DNA from: Marinoscillum sp. MHG1-6
GTDB lineage: Bacteria > Bacteroidota > Bacteroidia > Cytophagales > Cyclobacteriaceae
Direction: 5' to 3'
DNA length: 64,000 bases
NCBI RefSeq assembly: GCF_024714475.1
Contig: NZ_JAMZMI010000002.1
Span: forward strand, 434,001 to 498,000
The position numbers and the translations under genes are program-made. The notes beneath the pieces are model-generated. The model was not told the DNA's origin. It did not search any database and saw nothing but the letters and a program-made list of their open reading frames with translations. Shown piece by piece: positions 43,456 through 52,498 of the stretch; position 1 is the first letter of the stretch, and each line of letters starts with the position of its first letter.

Positions 43456-43947
43456 ATGAAACCCATCATTTTGTCACTTCTCCCTGTATTAATCATTATT
43501 TCCTGTGTACCAAAAAACACAAGCACCGAGACAGCAGTAGTTAGCAACCAAATTCAGGTAAACGCTTATGACAGTGTGCTGGCAGCAGAAACCGGGGCGG
43601 ATGAATATGGCATGCGGCAATACATACTGGCTTATCTGAAGGCCGGACCTAATCGATCACAGACTCAGGCTGAGGCAGATTCCCTGCAGAGGGCTCACCT
43701 GGATAACATCCAAAGAATGGCAGATGAAGGAAAACTTGTTCTAGCCGGCCCATTTATGGACGACGGGGAAATTCGGGGAATTTACATTTTTGCGGTTGAA
43801 ACCATCGAAGAGGCGGAGGAACTAACAAATACCGATCCTGCAATTAAGGCTGGCAGGTTGATCATGGAACTGCATCCATGGTATGGGAGTGCTGCAGTGA
43901 TGAAAATAAATAAATTACATAAGAGGTTAACTCAGACTCCAATTTGA
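43456..43947 (+). CDS. YCII-domain lipoprotein
   Basis: From the ATG at 43456 the protein starts [17 protein letters not shown], a lipoprotein signal. ATG 43450 would add two residues, and the TTG at 43432 eight. The mature part holds a YCII-related domain: [43 protein letters not shown] (read as two pieces), [16 protein letters not shown] and a final [12 protein letters not shown] proteins are dimeric ferredoxin-like folds with a conserved His-Asp pair; the role of exported members is unknown. Confidence 0.82.
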   Translation: MKPIILSLLPVLIIISCVPKNTSTETAVVSNQIQVNAYDSVLAAETGADEYGMRQYILAYLKAGPNRSQTQAEADSLQRAHLDNIQRMADEGKLVLAGPFMDDGEIRGIYIFAVETIEEAEELTNTDPAIKAGRLIMELHPWYGSAAVMKINKLHKRLTQTPI

Positions 43948-44076
43948 GGCCTCAATCAAACTATTTACTCCTTTTATGGTTCTTTAGTATGCAAGCATAA
44001 TATTATTCCAGACATAACAATTAGGAGCAAAATTTCATTAAATTAGATAAACACATTTGTAACAAAAACCCCACTC

Positions 44077-45195
44077 ATGATGAATAAAAGTATAATGAAC
44101 AGTCTGAGGTTATCGGCACTAGTGGCTAGTGTATTGAGCCTTGTTATAGTTACTAGCTGTGATAACGGGAAGACTTGTGAAGAAAAAAACAATTGCCCTC
44201 CTGAAGATGCTCTCATAGCATTGATCGAAGCTAATCCAGATTATTCTGAATTTGCCACTTTCATTGACGCCAACAGTACCCTCCTTCCTGATATTTCCGG
44301 AACAGACGAATACACTCTTTTTGTGCCAAATAATGCAGCTTTTACCAAACTGAAAACCACCCTTGATGTGGACGATCTTACAGGAATACGGGCCGATGTC
44401 ATCGCAAGTGTTTTGGCGTATCATTATGTGTCAGGAAAAAACACAAGTTTAACCGCAGGAGGAACACTCACGACAAAACAAGGCGAAACCCTGACGATCA
44501 ACGCCGATGGTACGCTTCTTAATGGTGGATCTGACGATATGGTGGAAATTGTATCCAGCGCGGAAGCAACTAATGGTTACCTGTACGAAACAGAGACAAT
44601 TTTAATCCCACCTTCATTATTTGCAGAAATAGTGAAACACCTTGGTAAAGTATCACAAACAGTATTCCTCGGCGCTGAATTCACCATATTAGCTGATGTC
44701 ATCAATAAAGCAGATGCCTATGCAGATACTGCTGGAGTTACTTTGTTGGAGGACCTATTAGCTTCTGCTGATACTTCCGTAACTTTATTTGCACCTTCCA
44801 ATGCGACCTTTGAGGCTGCTGCCGATGCAGATTCAAGTGGATCAGCTTCAGAGGCAGAACTTGCAGGCTTCATGGCCGCGTATACTGGACAGCAATTTTA
44901 TGGGATTGTGGCTAACCACGTTGTCCCCTCAATTGTAGCTGAAGGCTCACTTGTAACGGATGCCCAGTTTACAACCGCGGTTGGTGGTACCTTGACAGTA
45001 TTCAATAACACATCAGCTATTCCGGCGGATAATGGTGTCGGCATTTACTTAGATGGAAATGGAGATTTCGATTCGGGTGATCTCGCCGGAACCGGCGCAA
45101 ATCTGGATGCAGAAATAGTTTATCCACCTAGCATTTCAGGAATTACACCTTCAAATGGAAGTATCTATATCATTGCCGGATTACTTGTTCCTTAA
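44077..45195 (+). CDS. Fasciclin-domain lipoprotein (two FAS1 domains)
   Basis: A 372-residue lipoprotein (VLSLVIVTSC). Domain 1 (about 44-170) has YTLFVPNNAAFTKLK and SVLAYHYVSGK; domain 2 (about 185-372) has VTLFAPSNATFEAAAD, QFYGIVANHVVPSIVAEG and a terminal SNGSIYIIAGLLVP. FAS1 domains mediate adhesion to proteins or glycans on cell surfaces. An Asp-rich DADSSGSASEAEL and DGNGDFDSGD sequences resemble calcium loops. It ends at a strong bidirectional terminator. Confidence 0.9.
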   Translation: MMNKSIMNSLRLSALVASVLSLVIVTSCDNGKTCEEKNNCPPEDALIALIEANPDYSEFATFIDANSTLLPDISGTDEYTLFVPNNAAFTKLKTTLDVDDLTGIRADVIASVLAYHYVSGKNTSLTAGGTLTTKQGETLTINADGTLLNGGSDDMVEIVSSAEATNGYLYETETILIPPSLFAEIVKHLGKVSQTVFLGAEFTILADVINKADAYADTAGVTLLEDLLASADTSVTLFAPSNATFEAAADADSSGSASEAELAGFMAAYTGQQFYGIVANHVVPSIVAEGSLVTDAQFTTAVGGTLTVFNNTSAIPADNGVGIYLDGNGDFDSGDLAGTGANLDAEIVYPPSISGITPSNGSIYIIAGLLVP

Positions 45196-45215
45196 TGCAC
45201 ATTTGATTATTCATT

Positions 45216-45251
45216 AATCAAAAAAGGCCGCAATAGCGGCCTTTTTTGATT
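45216..45251. terminator. Bidirectional intrinsic terminator, perfect 16-bp stem
   Basis: AATCAAAAAAGGCCGC (45216-45231) and its exact complement (45236-45251) surround an AATA loop. A T-tract follows the GC-rich core on either strand, so it can end both the fasciclin (+) and the convergent ion-channel (-) transcripts. Confidence 0.93.
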
Positions 45252-45255
45252 CTCT

Positions 45256-46089
45256 CTATTTCTTTTGCAAGCGTTCGCCACATTTCATACAATAGTTGGC
45301 TTCCATAGGATTACTCGTTTCACACCGATCACATATTCTCCCCTTAGATTTGCTTTTTTTACTGGCCTTATTGATCTCTGAAGTCATTATCCCCGTTGGA
45401 ACCGCTATAATAGCATAGCCCGTAAGCATCAGAAAGGTAGCAAAAGTTTGCCCTAAGACAGTTTGGGGTGCTATATCCCCATAACCTACCGTCGTCACAG
45501 TAACAACGGCCCAGTAGATACTTCGAGGGATGCTGGTAAAGCCATTTTCTCCCCCTTCAATCAGGTACATGAACGTCCCTGTGATCATCACCAGGGTAAA
45601 CACTGCCCCCATGAAAACCAGTATCTTTCTCCTGGCACCACTCATCGCGGTTGCCAACACCGCCGCTTCTTCCAGATAACGGGACAACTTCAGAATTCTA
45701 AATATCCGCAATAGCCGGATAGCTCTGATCACCACTAAATAACTACCTCCAACCACAAACAAACTTATATAAGTAGGTAGCAATGCAATCAGATCTATGA
45801 TTCCAAAAAAGCCGAAAATGTACTTTTTGGGTTGTCTTGAAATGAATATTCTTAGGAAGTATTCAATACTAAAAATGATGGTAAAGGTCCATTCCAGGAT
45901 ATCCAGTAGCTCTACAAAATTTTGTTTAATGTCCTTGACACTCTCAAGCATCACCACCACAATACTTAAAATAATAGCAACCAGCAGCACTATATCAAAG
46001 GCTTTTCCTTCCGGCGTTTCAGTACCAAATACTACTTCATAAAGCCTGTTACGAATCTTTGGGAAATGCTTAAAGTCCTCTTTCTGCAT
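45256..46089 (-). CDS. Voltage-gated potassium-channel-type protein with C-terminal zinc ribbon
   Basis: A 277-residue six-helix channel subunit. The S4 voltage sensor is visible at 122-137 (RAIRLLRIFRILKLSR, Arg every third residue) and the K+ selectivity filter at 200-205 (TVGYGD). S6 ends near residue 240. The C terminus adds CDRC and CMKC pairs (253-270), a small zinc ribbon after a basic Ser/Lys-rich linker. The channel part matches KvAP/ion-transporter families; the ribbon tail is unusual and may bind a ligand, nucleic acid or metal. Strong terminator at its 3' end. Confidence 0.92.
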   Translation of the reverse strand: MQKEDFKHFPKIRNRLYEVVFGTETPEGKAFDIVLLVAIILSIVVVMLESVKDIKQNFVELLDILEWTFTIIFSIEYFLRIFISRQPKKYIFGFFGIIDLIALLPTYISLFVVGGSYLVVIRAIRLLRIFRILKLSRYLEEAAVLATAMSGARRKILVFMGAVFTLVMITGTFMYLIEGGENGFTSIPRSIYWAVVTVTTVGYGDIAPQTVLGQTFATFLMLTGYAIIAVPTGIMTSEINKASKKSKSKGRICDRCETSNPMEANYCMKCGERLQKK

Positions 46090-46109
46090 TGAATTACACT
46101 CTAATTAAA

Positions 46110-46140
46110 CAAAAAAAGCCCTTCTAAGATAGAAGGGCTT
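46110..46140 (-). terminator. Intrinsic terminator after the TonB receptor gene
   Basis: AAGCCCTTCTA (46116-46126) and TAGAAGGGCTT (46130-46140) form a perfect 11-bp stem with a 3-nt loop. On the minus strand it is followed by T7, giving a good terminator for the receptor gene whose stop is 19 bp upstream on that strand. Confidence 0.9.
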
Positions 46141-46158
46141 GGTGATAAAGCATATGAT

Positions 46159-49119
46159 TTAGTTTAAAAACTCATCAAAGGTCAATGAGATGTAGTAGAT
46201 AGCTCCTATATCAGGGCCTCCCAGACTTTGGATATAATAATTGTTCAGAATATTCGAACCTCCAACCTTCAGAATGGATTTAAGGCCTTCAAGTTTTAGG
46301 GAAACCTGCGCATCCAAAGCCCCATAAGCAGGGACTTGTCCGATAGCAAAAGAAGACTGCCATTCAAATTCACTTTGGTACCTGTAAGCAATACTGAATC
46401 CCATCATATCTGTAAGCTTTCTATTACCAAATTTGACATTGAATTTATGTTCCGGGGTATTGAACTCCGATAGGTTATTTTCAGTAAACCCGCCAATCAG
46501 CTTATTCCATGAATAATTTCCACCCAGATTATAACCTCCAGAGAAATTATATTCTAAACCAATGGCCATACCCTGAGTGGTTGCCAAATCATCAAGATTC
46601 GTATAGATCTGATAAGTATTATCTGAAGTTGGGTTCAAAATAGAACTGTAGGATGGATCGCCCGCGGCTAATGCAGGTTCTCCGCCTGTGTAAGTAGAGT
46701 TAATGAGATCTGCATCGGCTTGTTCCAACTCAGAAGCCACGGACACCTGTACCTGAGTTATAAATTTGGTGTAAATGTTATAATAGAATACAGCATCGAT
46801 CAACAGCCTATTGTTGATGAGACTCTTATAACCGACTTCCAGAGATTTTACCTTCTCAGGTTCTACAGGATCAAATGAAGTAATTGGATCTAGTAAATTA
46901 TATGCATTCGGATCGTAAGGGCTGTTGCCGTCAAATACGTAATTTTTGAAGGCATTCACTGAACCGCCTGTATAGGCTAATGGAACTCCCGTAGAACTTC
47001 TCTTGGTCAAACCATAATGGTCAATGAACTGTGGAAGCCCACCTAATAATCTTCTCGTTATGATATCAAGCGATATGAATTGTCCTTGTGTAGTAGGATT
47101 TCTAAACCCGGTCTGGAAGGAGACTCGAAGGTTATGGGTTTTATTAAACGTGTAAACTCCGGAAATCCTTGGATTGACCTGACCATCAAAATTCTCGTTT
47201 TTATCAAATCTTACCGACCCGCTTAATTTAAAGTTATCGGTAAGATTCTTGGCAGCCTGTACATAAGCTCCATATTCCTTAATGGTAATGGCACCAGTTG
47301 TATCGGGGAAAATGGTTCCTTTGGAATTCAACTCAAACATCCTGAAACTGGCGCCAGCCTGAAGCTCCATGAAATCAATCTCATTCTTAAAATCGTATTG
47401 CACCTCCGAATGGTACATATTAGATGCATCATCAAAAAGTGGCCCGAATGGGACGACTCCTTTCAATACCTTCTTTTTTGCATTAGTGAATTGGCTGCCA
47501 GATTCATCAAAAGGAAACAAAGTGTTCATTTGAGCCTCAGCGTACTGATGAGCCGTTATCATCTCAGCCGTGGTAACAGAATTAGGGTCATCCGAAGAAG
47601 TATAACCCTGATCATATAGAGACCTCAGGTAATGTATAGGATAATTGGTCAGATAATTTGAAACATCCCCTCCAAAACGCTCATCATTAATTCTCTTACC
47701 CAAAAACTCAGCTATGTAGGAGTCACCAGATTCCTCCCTGGTAGTATATGCCCGGACAAAAAAGTTATCCCCCCTAAGCTGGAAGCGATGTTGTTCTACA
47801 CCAAAATTAGACAATGAGTATCGCTGCGCTCCGGTATATACACTTGTACCAAATCCTCCATTGTAGAGATAGCTTAATTCCATCCTGTCATTTAAGCGAT
47901 AATAAAGCCCGGCATTCAGTTTAAGGTTTTCTGCTCCATAATCAACTATATCCTTTTCAGCATATCCCGGACTGTTCAGTAGGTGACTTGGCAAGAAACC
48001 GGCTTGTGCATAATCCCATGCGGAAAGTCCTGGCTCAAAGACCCCAACAGAAGAAGAAGCCAGTGTTTGCCATCCAGGATTGGCAGGATCCGTAGTACGG
48101 CTAAACCTCAAAATATTCATGTTTAAAGAGGCTTCATCACCCATAAAATGCAGACGATCTGCACCAGGATTAAAATCAAATCCCTCAGGAGTGAAGGACT
48201 CATTTCTATCAATGGTTGATGTACCATGCCAATCTTCCATTGCTCTGGAATATGAAACGTTCACCTTGAAAGCAATCTTATTATTAAAGGCTTTGGCATA
48301 TCTAATTGACCCCTCATATAACGGGCTCGCTGAATGGTCCGCATCTTTACCTACATGATTAACACCCATCTTAGCAAAAGCACTTAGCCCCTGATATTCA
48401 AAAGGACTCTTGCTATTGATCAATAGGATCCCATTAAATGCATTCGGGCCGTATAAAGCAGAAGATGCGCCGGGAAGCAATTCCAAACTCTCAATATCCA
48501 ATTCTGAAGGCCCATTTAGGCTACCAATTGGGAAGTTCAGCGCCGGAGCCTGCGTGTCCATACCATCAATGAGCTGCACAAACCGGGTGTTTCCCGTACT
48601 TCCAAACCCCCGGGCATTAATGATCTGAAAATTTATACTACTTGTGGCGACATCAACTCCTTTAAGGTTGGCTATGGCCTTATAGTAGTTATCTGATGGA
48701 GTTCCCTGAACAGCCAGGATGTCCATCTTTTCGATACTAACCGGTGATTTAAGGATACTTTCCTCCACCCTGGAGGCCGAAACCACCACTTCCTGTCCTA
48801 ACAGAGTTGATTCCTTCATTTGAACATCAAGTCCACTTATTGATTTTGAAGTAACAGGGATCTCTTGTCGTTCATACCCCACACTGGAAATGACCAAAGA
48901 AAAAGGAGGATCAGAGGACACCTCCAGGATATACTTTCCTGTGTAATCAGTAATAGTTCCCAGGACAGTACCTTTTACCAGGATATTGACACCAATCAGT
49001 GGCTCTCCCGAGTCGTTATCAGTGATGGTTCCTGATATGGTTGTTTGCCCGAATACAGACAGAGCTGTAGCAATAAACAATAGGAACAGAAACTTTCGAA
49101 GTAAAAGTGGGGCGCGCAT
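46159..49119 (-). CDS. TonB-dependent outer-membrane receptor with carboxypeptidase-like domain
   Basis: A 986-residue receptor. A signal peptide ending VFGQ precedes a carboxypeptidase-D-regulatory-like domain (ISGTITDNDSGEPLIGVNIL, then GTITDYTGKYILEV), the plug domain (EVVVSASRVEESILKSPVSI, then LIDGMDTQAP and LPGASSALYGPNAFNGI) and a barrel ending YYISLTFDEFLN. Like SusC it imports a large or scarce ligand with TonB energy, but no SusD partner is adjacent and the substrate is unknown. No cobalamin riboswitch is seen in the 113 bp upstream. gldC lies upstream on the same strand. Confidence 0.93.
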   Translation of the reverse strand: MRAPLLLRKFLFLLFIATALSVFGQTTISGTITDNDSGEPLIGVNILVKGTVLGTITDYTGKYILEVSSDPPFSLVISSVGYERQEIPVTSKSISGLDVQMKESTLLGQEVVVSASRVEESILKSPVSIEKMDILAVQGTPSDNYYKAIANLKGVDVATSSINFQIINARGFGSTGNTRFVQLIDGMDTQAPALNFPIGSLNGPSELDIESLELLPGASSALYGPNAFNGILLINSKSPFEYQGLSAFAKMGVNHVGKDADHSASPLYEGSIRYAKAFNNKIAFKVNVSYSRAMEDWHGTSTIDRNESFTPEGFDFNPGADRLHFMGDEASLNMNILRFSRTTDPANPGWQTLASSSVGVFEPGLSAWDYAQAGFLPSHLLNSPGYAEKDIVDYGAENLKLNAGLYYRLNDRMELSYLYNGGFGTSVYTGAQRYSLSNFGVEQHRFQLRGDNFFVRAYTTREESGDSYIAEFLGKRINDERFGGDVSNYLTNYPIHYLRSLYDQGYTSSDDPNSVTTAEMITAHQYAEAQMNTLFPFDESGSQFTNAKKKVLKGVVPFGPLFDDASNMYHSEVQYDFKNEIDFMELQAGASFRMFELNSKGTIFPDTTGAITIKEYGAYVQAAKNLTDNFKLSGSVRFDKNENFDGQVNPRISGVYTFNKTHNLRVSFQTGFRNPTTQGQFISLDIITRRLLGGLPQFIDHYGLTKRSSTGVPLAYTGGSVNAFKNYVFDGNSPYDPNAYNLLDPITSFDPVEPEKVKSLEVGYKSLINNRLLIDAVFYYNIYTKFITQVQVSVASELEQADADLINSTYTGGEPALAAGDPSYSSILNPTSDNTYQIYTNLDDLATTQGMAIGLEYNFSGGYNLGGNYSWNKLIGGFTENNLSEFNTPEHKFNVKFGNRKLTDMMGFSIAYRYQSEFEWQSSFAIGQVPAYGALDAQVSLKLEGLKSILKVGGSNILNNYYIQSLGGPDIGAIYYISLTFDEFLN

Positions 49120-49232
49120 ATTCTTGGTCTTTAGTGTTTATTTGATCTAACTAAATCTAATAATAAACTCCTAGAATATCAGCCTTAGCGGCCATGTAAG
49201 ACCTATAATTATTAATAAATGAAGGATTTAAA

Positions 49233-49565
49233 CTAGTTCAGTTCACGCTTTAGATGATCCACTAACCTTTCACATAGATCATTCATTTCCGAGGACATGT
49301 ACTCATCTCCTGTCGAATTCAATACGCTCTGTGCCAGCCCCCCTAGACAGTCGATATAAAATTTCTTCATTTCGTCCACAGGCATTTCTTTCGTCCACAG
49401 GTCTATTCTAAGTGTATTATGCTTTTCGTGGTCCCACAAGGAAACGGAAATCGACTTGGTTTCCGAATACCCGGGTGTATCTTTCTGGTCCGCATCCCAA
49501 TAGATTTTTTCAGGGATATTTTGATCATCCAATTGAACCTTGAACTTTATTTCTGAATCCTTCAT
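49233..49565 (-). CDS. gldC: Gliding motility protein GldC
   Basis: A 110-residue protein with the strongly conserved GldC sequence: SEIKFKVQLDDQNIPEKIYW, SISVSLWDHEKHNTLRIDLW, TKEMPVDEMKKFYIDCLGG and STGDEYMSSEMNDLCE. GldC is a small protein needed for efficient gliding in Flavobacterium johnsoniae; its exact job is unclear. In that species gldB sits beside gldC, whereas here the upstream neighbour is an M48-like lipoprotein and no gldB is seen in the window. No signal peptide is present. Confidence 0.95.
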   Translation of the reverse strand: MKDSEIKFKVQLDDQNIPEKIYWDADQKDTPGYSETKSISVSLWDHEKHNTLRIDLWTKEMPVDEMKKFYIDCLGGLAQSVLNSTGDEYMSSEMNDLCERLVDHLKRELN

Positions 49566-49614
49566 TTGATTTGGTTATGACTAATAAAAAATATTCAACG
49601 ATCAGCATCAGGTT

Positions 49615-50451
49615 TTAAGGCAAACTGCCTTTGAAAGCCTGAAACTCCGTGGCAGTTTGGGATTGTTCGGTATTGCAACCCAACTCTGTGGCTATATCAT
49701 TGATAGTGGTTAATCTGTCCGCAATATCCTGATGCCCACTCAAAAACGCTGGTGAATCACCCTGATTTTTTCTATTTTCTAATGTCTCGATAAATAGTGC
49801 GTGAGCATTGCAAGCATATTTTGACAAACTCAAATGCTGCACCATCGTTTCATCCAATTCCCTCTCATCAGAAATACTGTAGCTGAGAGAACCACCCCTA
49901 CCTAATAAAAAAGTCCCGATTTTATCCAGTGAGCTCTCAGAATTACCTGAAGCTGCATTCAGTAGTTCCTCATTAGAGAATTCTTGAAGCATTTGCTTGG
50001 TGACATCACGATTGTCTGAATGTAAAATCAAATGCATCAGCATTGAGGCAAACTCATCTTCTGTAGACATTAAATTAATTAAGCCTGTATTAACGCAAAT
50101 AAGTCCCCCCGGCATCGCAAAGCCATTCAACTCGCTAGATTGAATAACGACCAATTCCCAATTGAACAGATCTTTATTAGCTAATAAACTAACAGAATTC
50201 GAGTCCACCAGATCAATCAGGTAATTAAAGACATTGTCAGCATAATCATACGTTGATGCATAAGACGCCTCATCCAGTACGGAATTCAGGGTATCAGAAA
50301 GCACCCAATCATATAGTTTCCCGGAAACACTCACATCATCCTCTACGGAAAATAAATTAGGTTCATCATCTCCACAGGAGACCAGTAAGGATCCCCATAA
50401 GGCAATTAAGAGAATATGTGAAAAATTGGGTTTGATCAAATTGTTTGACAT
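49615..50451 (-). CDS. M48-like lipoprotein lacking the catalytic Glu (pseudoprotease)
   Basis: A 278-residue lipoprotein (signal ILLIALWGSLLVSC). It aligns along its length with the M48 protease at 50716-51573: both share LF-W-L--I, LN-FA-PGG and NTGLI/YTGLI segments. The zinc motif HEIAH of the neighbour is here HLILH (His140, Leu141, His144), so both His remain but the catalytic Glu is Leu. The third-ligand region SDERELDE keeps acidic residues. It is probably inactive as a protease but may still bind zinc or partner the neighbour. Start at ATG 50449-50451; the TTG before it is not preferred. Confidence 0.8.
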   Translation of the reverse strand: MSNNLIKPNFSHILLIALWGSLLVSCGDDEPNLFSVEDDVSVSGKLYDWVLSDTLNSVLDEASYASTYDYADNVFNYLIDLVDSNSVSLLANKDLFNWELVVIQSSELNGFAMPGGLICVNTGLINLMSTEDEFASMLMHLILHSDNRDVTKQMLQEFSNEELLNAASGNSESSLDKIGTFLLGRGGSLSYSISDERELDETMVQHLSLSKYACNAHALFIETLENRKNQGDSPAFLSGHQDIADRLTTINDIATELGCNTEQSQTATEFQAFKGSLP

Positions 50452-50454
50452 CAA

Positions 50455-50715
50455 TGGTGTCCTAAATATTCAAAATTTACAGTAGAAGCCTCGATTCCAG
50501 CACCTATAAGGTTTTTATTGAAAAATAATCCCCACGTTTCCGTTTCCCTTAAGCCGGGAAGGCTGTTACTTTTTCTTGTCAAAAAGTAGTCGCAGCGGCT
50601 AACCGCCAAAAGACACGAAAAAATAAACGCACAAGCCTTTACGCTCAACCATCCGCCATTTTTTCACCCACCCTCCTTTACTCAAGCAAACGATTGAGAT
50701 GCTATTGGTTTGACT
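50455..50715. repeat. Gene-free interval with stem-forming, repeat-like sequence (uncertain)
   Basis: The 264 bp between the M48 paralogues hold no credible gene. A TACTTTTT/AAAAAGTA inverted repeat (50567-50574 and 50581-50588) is directly followed by GCGG-CTAA-CCGC and then by a pattern (CGCACAAGCC, CATCCGCCA) like the intergenic repeat elements found in many Bacteroidota genomes. No second copy was found in this window, so repeat status cannot be shown here. Confidence 0.3.
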
Positions 50716-51573
50716 TTAAAACAAACCCTTAAACTCAGCGTAGGTCATACCGTTAATATTAACGGTAGAATTTTCAGTTGAACAACCGCGACAAGAAGCG
50801 CGAGAATCTATATCATTAATCCTGTTGCTTGGATTGGGGTGAGTACTGAGAAATTCGGGAACGCCGGCTCCTCCCTCCGCTTCTATCTTTCTAAAGAACT
50901 CAGCGGCTCCATTGCAGGCAAAATCAGTCTCATCCAGGTAATCCACTGATGCAGCATCAGCTTCAGCCTCGTCCTCTCTGCTAAACTCCAATTGTTTTAA
51001 TGTGCCTACAAGCCCTGCAATATATTGAGCTATAGCTGAAGACTCATCTCCCCCTGCTATTATGCTCAAGACAACCGCTAGCTTCATACTTTTAATCATC
51101 TGATTAACAGAATGCCTTCGGTCTGCATGGGCTATCTCGTGCCCCATAACCCCTGCCAGATCATCTACATTGTCAAGGTATTTGATCAATCCGGTATAGA
51201 CATAAATATACCCTCCCGGTGTCGCAAAGGCATTTAACACGTCCTGATCAATGATCGTCAATTTCCATTTAAACAGATCCCTGTGAAGAATGTCCTCTGA
51301 GGCAAGAAGATCATCCACAATTGACTGGAGATAAGCATATGCCTGGGGGTTTGCTGACTCTAGAAGTATGGAATCCATATAGGTACTATCAACCTGATGT
51401 GCCACCTGAGCTCCCAGTATCGTATCCTGCGCCACTGGGAAAGTAAGGTTGGTCAGTAAGCCTCCCACTTTACCTAAATCGGCACAAGGATCATCTTTCT
51501 TACAAGACTGAATAGTGATCATCAAAACAGCAAGTGCAACAACTGCTATGTTCAGAAATATTTTCTTATTCAT
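50716..51573 (-). CDS. M48-family metalloprotease lipoprotein
   Basis: A 285-residue lipoprotein (signal VVALAVLMITIQSC). The active site is complete: HEIAHADRRH with His145, Glu146, His149, and the third-ligand motif FSREDEAEADAASVDYL. FATPGGYIYVYTGL before it and FLSTHPNPSNRINDI after it are the M48 (YcaL/LoiP/BepA-like) pattern, which degrades misfolded outer-membrane proteins in other bacteria. It overlaps the ribF stop by 8 bp and precedes the degenerate copy. Confidence 0.93.
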   Translation of the reverse strand: MNKKIFLNIAVVALAVLMITIQSCKKDDPCADLGKVGGLLTNLTFPVAQDTILGAQVAHQVDSTYMDSILLESANPQAYAYLQSIVDDLLASEDILHRDLFKWKLTIIDQDVLNAFATPGGYIYVYTGLIKYLDNVDDLAGVMGHEIAHADRRHSVNQMIKSMKLAVVLSIIAGGDESSAIAQYIAGLVGTLKQLEFSREDEAEADAASVDYLDETDFACNGAAEFFRKIEAEGGAGVPEFLSTHPNPSNRINDIDSRASCRGCSTENSTVNINGMTYAEFKGLF

Positions 51574-52498
51574 TGTTCAATATTTTAAGGGCCTTCAATT
51601 TATCAAGGGCTAACTGCTCCTTCAAGGCATCAATACTCTCAAACTTACGCTCCGCCCTAAGTAGCTCATGAAAATGGATAGTCAACCTCTCATTGTAAAT
51701 ATCCTTATTAAAATCAAAAATATTAACTTCTATGCGTCTCTCTTCTCCAGAAACTGTCGGACGCATCCCAATGTTTAACATTCCATGGTATTGATGACCA
51801 TACACTTCCACTGAGACGGCATAGGCACCATCTCCGGGAATAAGCTTGTAGGATTCCGGCACATCCAAATTGGCCGTAGGAAACCCAATGCTTCTCCCAA
51901 TCCTATCCCCTTCCTTTACAAAACCGGATAAGGCATAGCGACGATCCAAAAATTCATTCGCAGTCTGTATGTCACCCTGACTAAGAGCTTGCCGTATTTG
52001 GGTTGAACTGACCACAACATGTTCGATATCCTGTCGCGGGATTTCTGATACTGTGAAGCCATAATCATGGGAGTTGGCACTCAGGTAGTCAAATCCACCT
52101 TCTCTATTCTTGCCAAAGCGATGATCATAACCAATGACCAGTTTTTTGGTATTGATTTTATCGACAATAATCTGCTGAATAAACTCTTCAGAGCTAAGCT
52201 CCGAGAATTCCTTTGTAAATGGTATCTTGACCAGGTAGTCAATCCCCATTTCACCGATATACCTGGCCTTCTCCTCAAAAGTTGTCAGGAGTTTAAGACC
52301 AGTATCATTTTTTTTCAACACAAAGCGGGGATGAGGCCAAAACGTCACCACCACACTTTTTAGTCCTTCCTTCTTTCCGGTCTCAACTAAATTGGACAAT
52401 ATCTTCTTGTGCCCAATATGCACACCATCAAACGTACCGCTGGTAACCACGGTGTCCGCGCTAAATCGAAAGTCAGTAAGGTCTTCAACTATCTGCAC
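51566..52498 (-). CDS. ribF: Bifunctional riboflavin kinase / FAD synthetase
   Basis: A 310-residue enzyme making FMN and then FAD. The N-terminal FAD synthetase has GTFDGVHIGHKKIL (HxGH nucleotidyltransferase motif); the C-terminal kinase has DRIGRSIGFPTANLDVPE with PTAN metal site and GMLNIGMRPT. Start is a GTG at 52496-52498, overlapping truB by 14 bp. The truB-ribF neighbourhood is common in Bacteroidota. No FMN riboswitch is seen upstream. Confidence 0.96.
   Translation of the reverse strand: MQIVEDLTDFRFSADTVVTSGTFDGVHIGHKKILSNLVETGKKEGLKSVVVTFWPHPRFVLKKNDTGLKLLTTFEEKARYIGEMGIDYLVKIPFTKEFSELSSEEFIQQIIVDKINTKKLVIGYDHRFGKNREGGFDYLSANSHDYGFTVSEIPRQDIEHVVVSSTQIRQALSQGDIQTANEFLDRRYALSGFVKEGDRIGRSIGFPTANLDVPESYKLIPGDGAYAVSVEVYGHQYHGMLNIGMRPTVSGEERRIEVNIFDFNKDIYNERLTIHFHELLRAERKFESIDALKEQLALDKLKALKILNNE

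Noticed and set aside
46159-49119. SusC/SusD polysaccharide utilisation locus
   Set aside because: The receptor has a carboxypeptidase-like domain and plug, but no SusD-like lipoprotein or glycoside hydrolase is adjacent.
49120-49232. Cobalamin riboswitch before the TonB receptor
   Set aside because: Only 113 bp and no sequence resembling a B12 box.
50451-50648. 65-codon minus-strand frame between the M48 genes
   Set aside because: Runs through hairpins and repeat-like sequence, no family pattern, and overlaps the start of the neighbouring gene.
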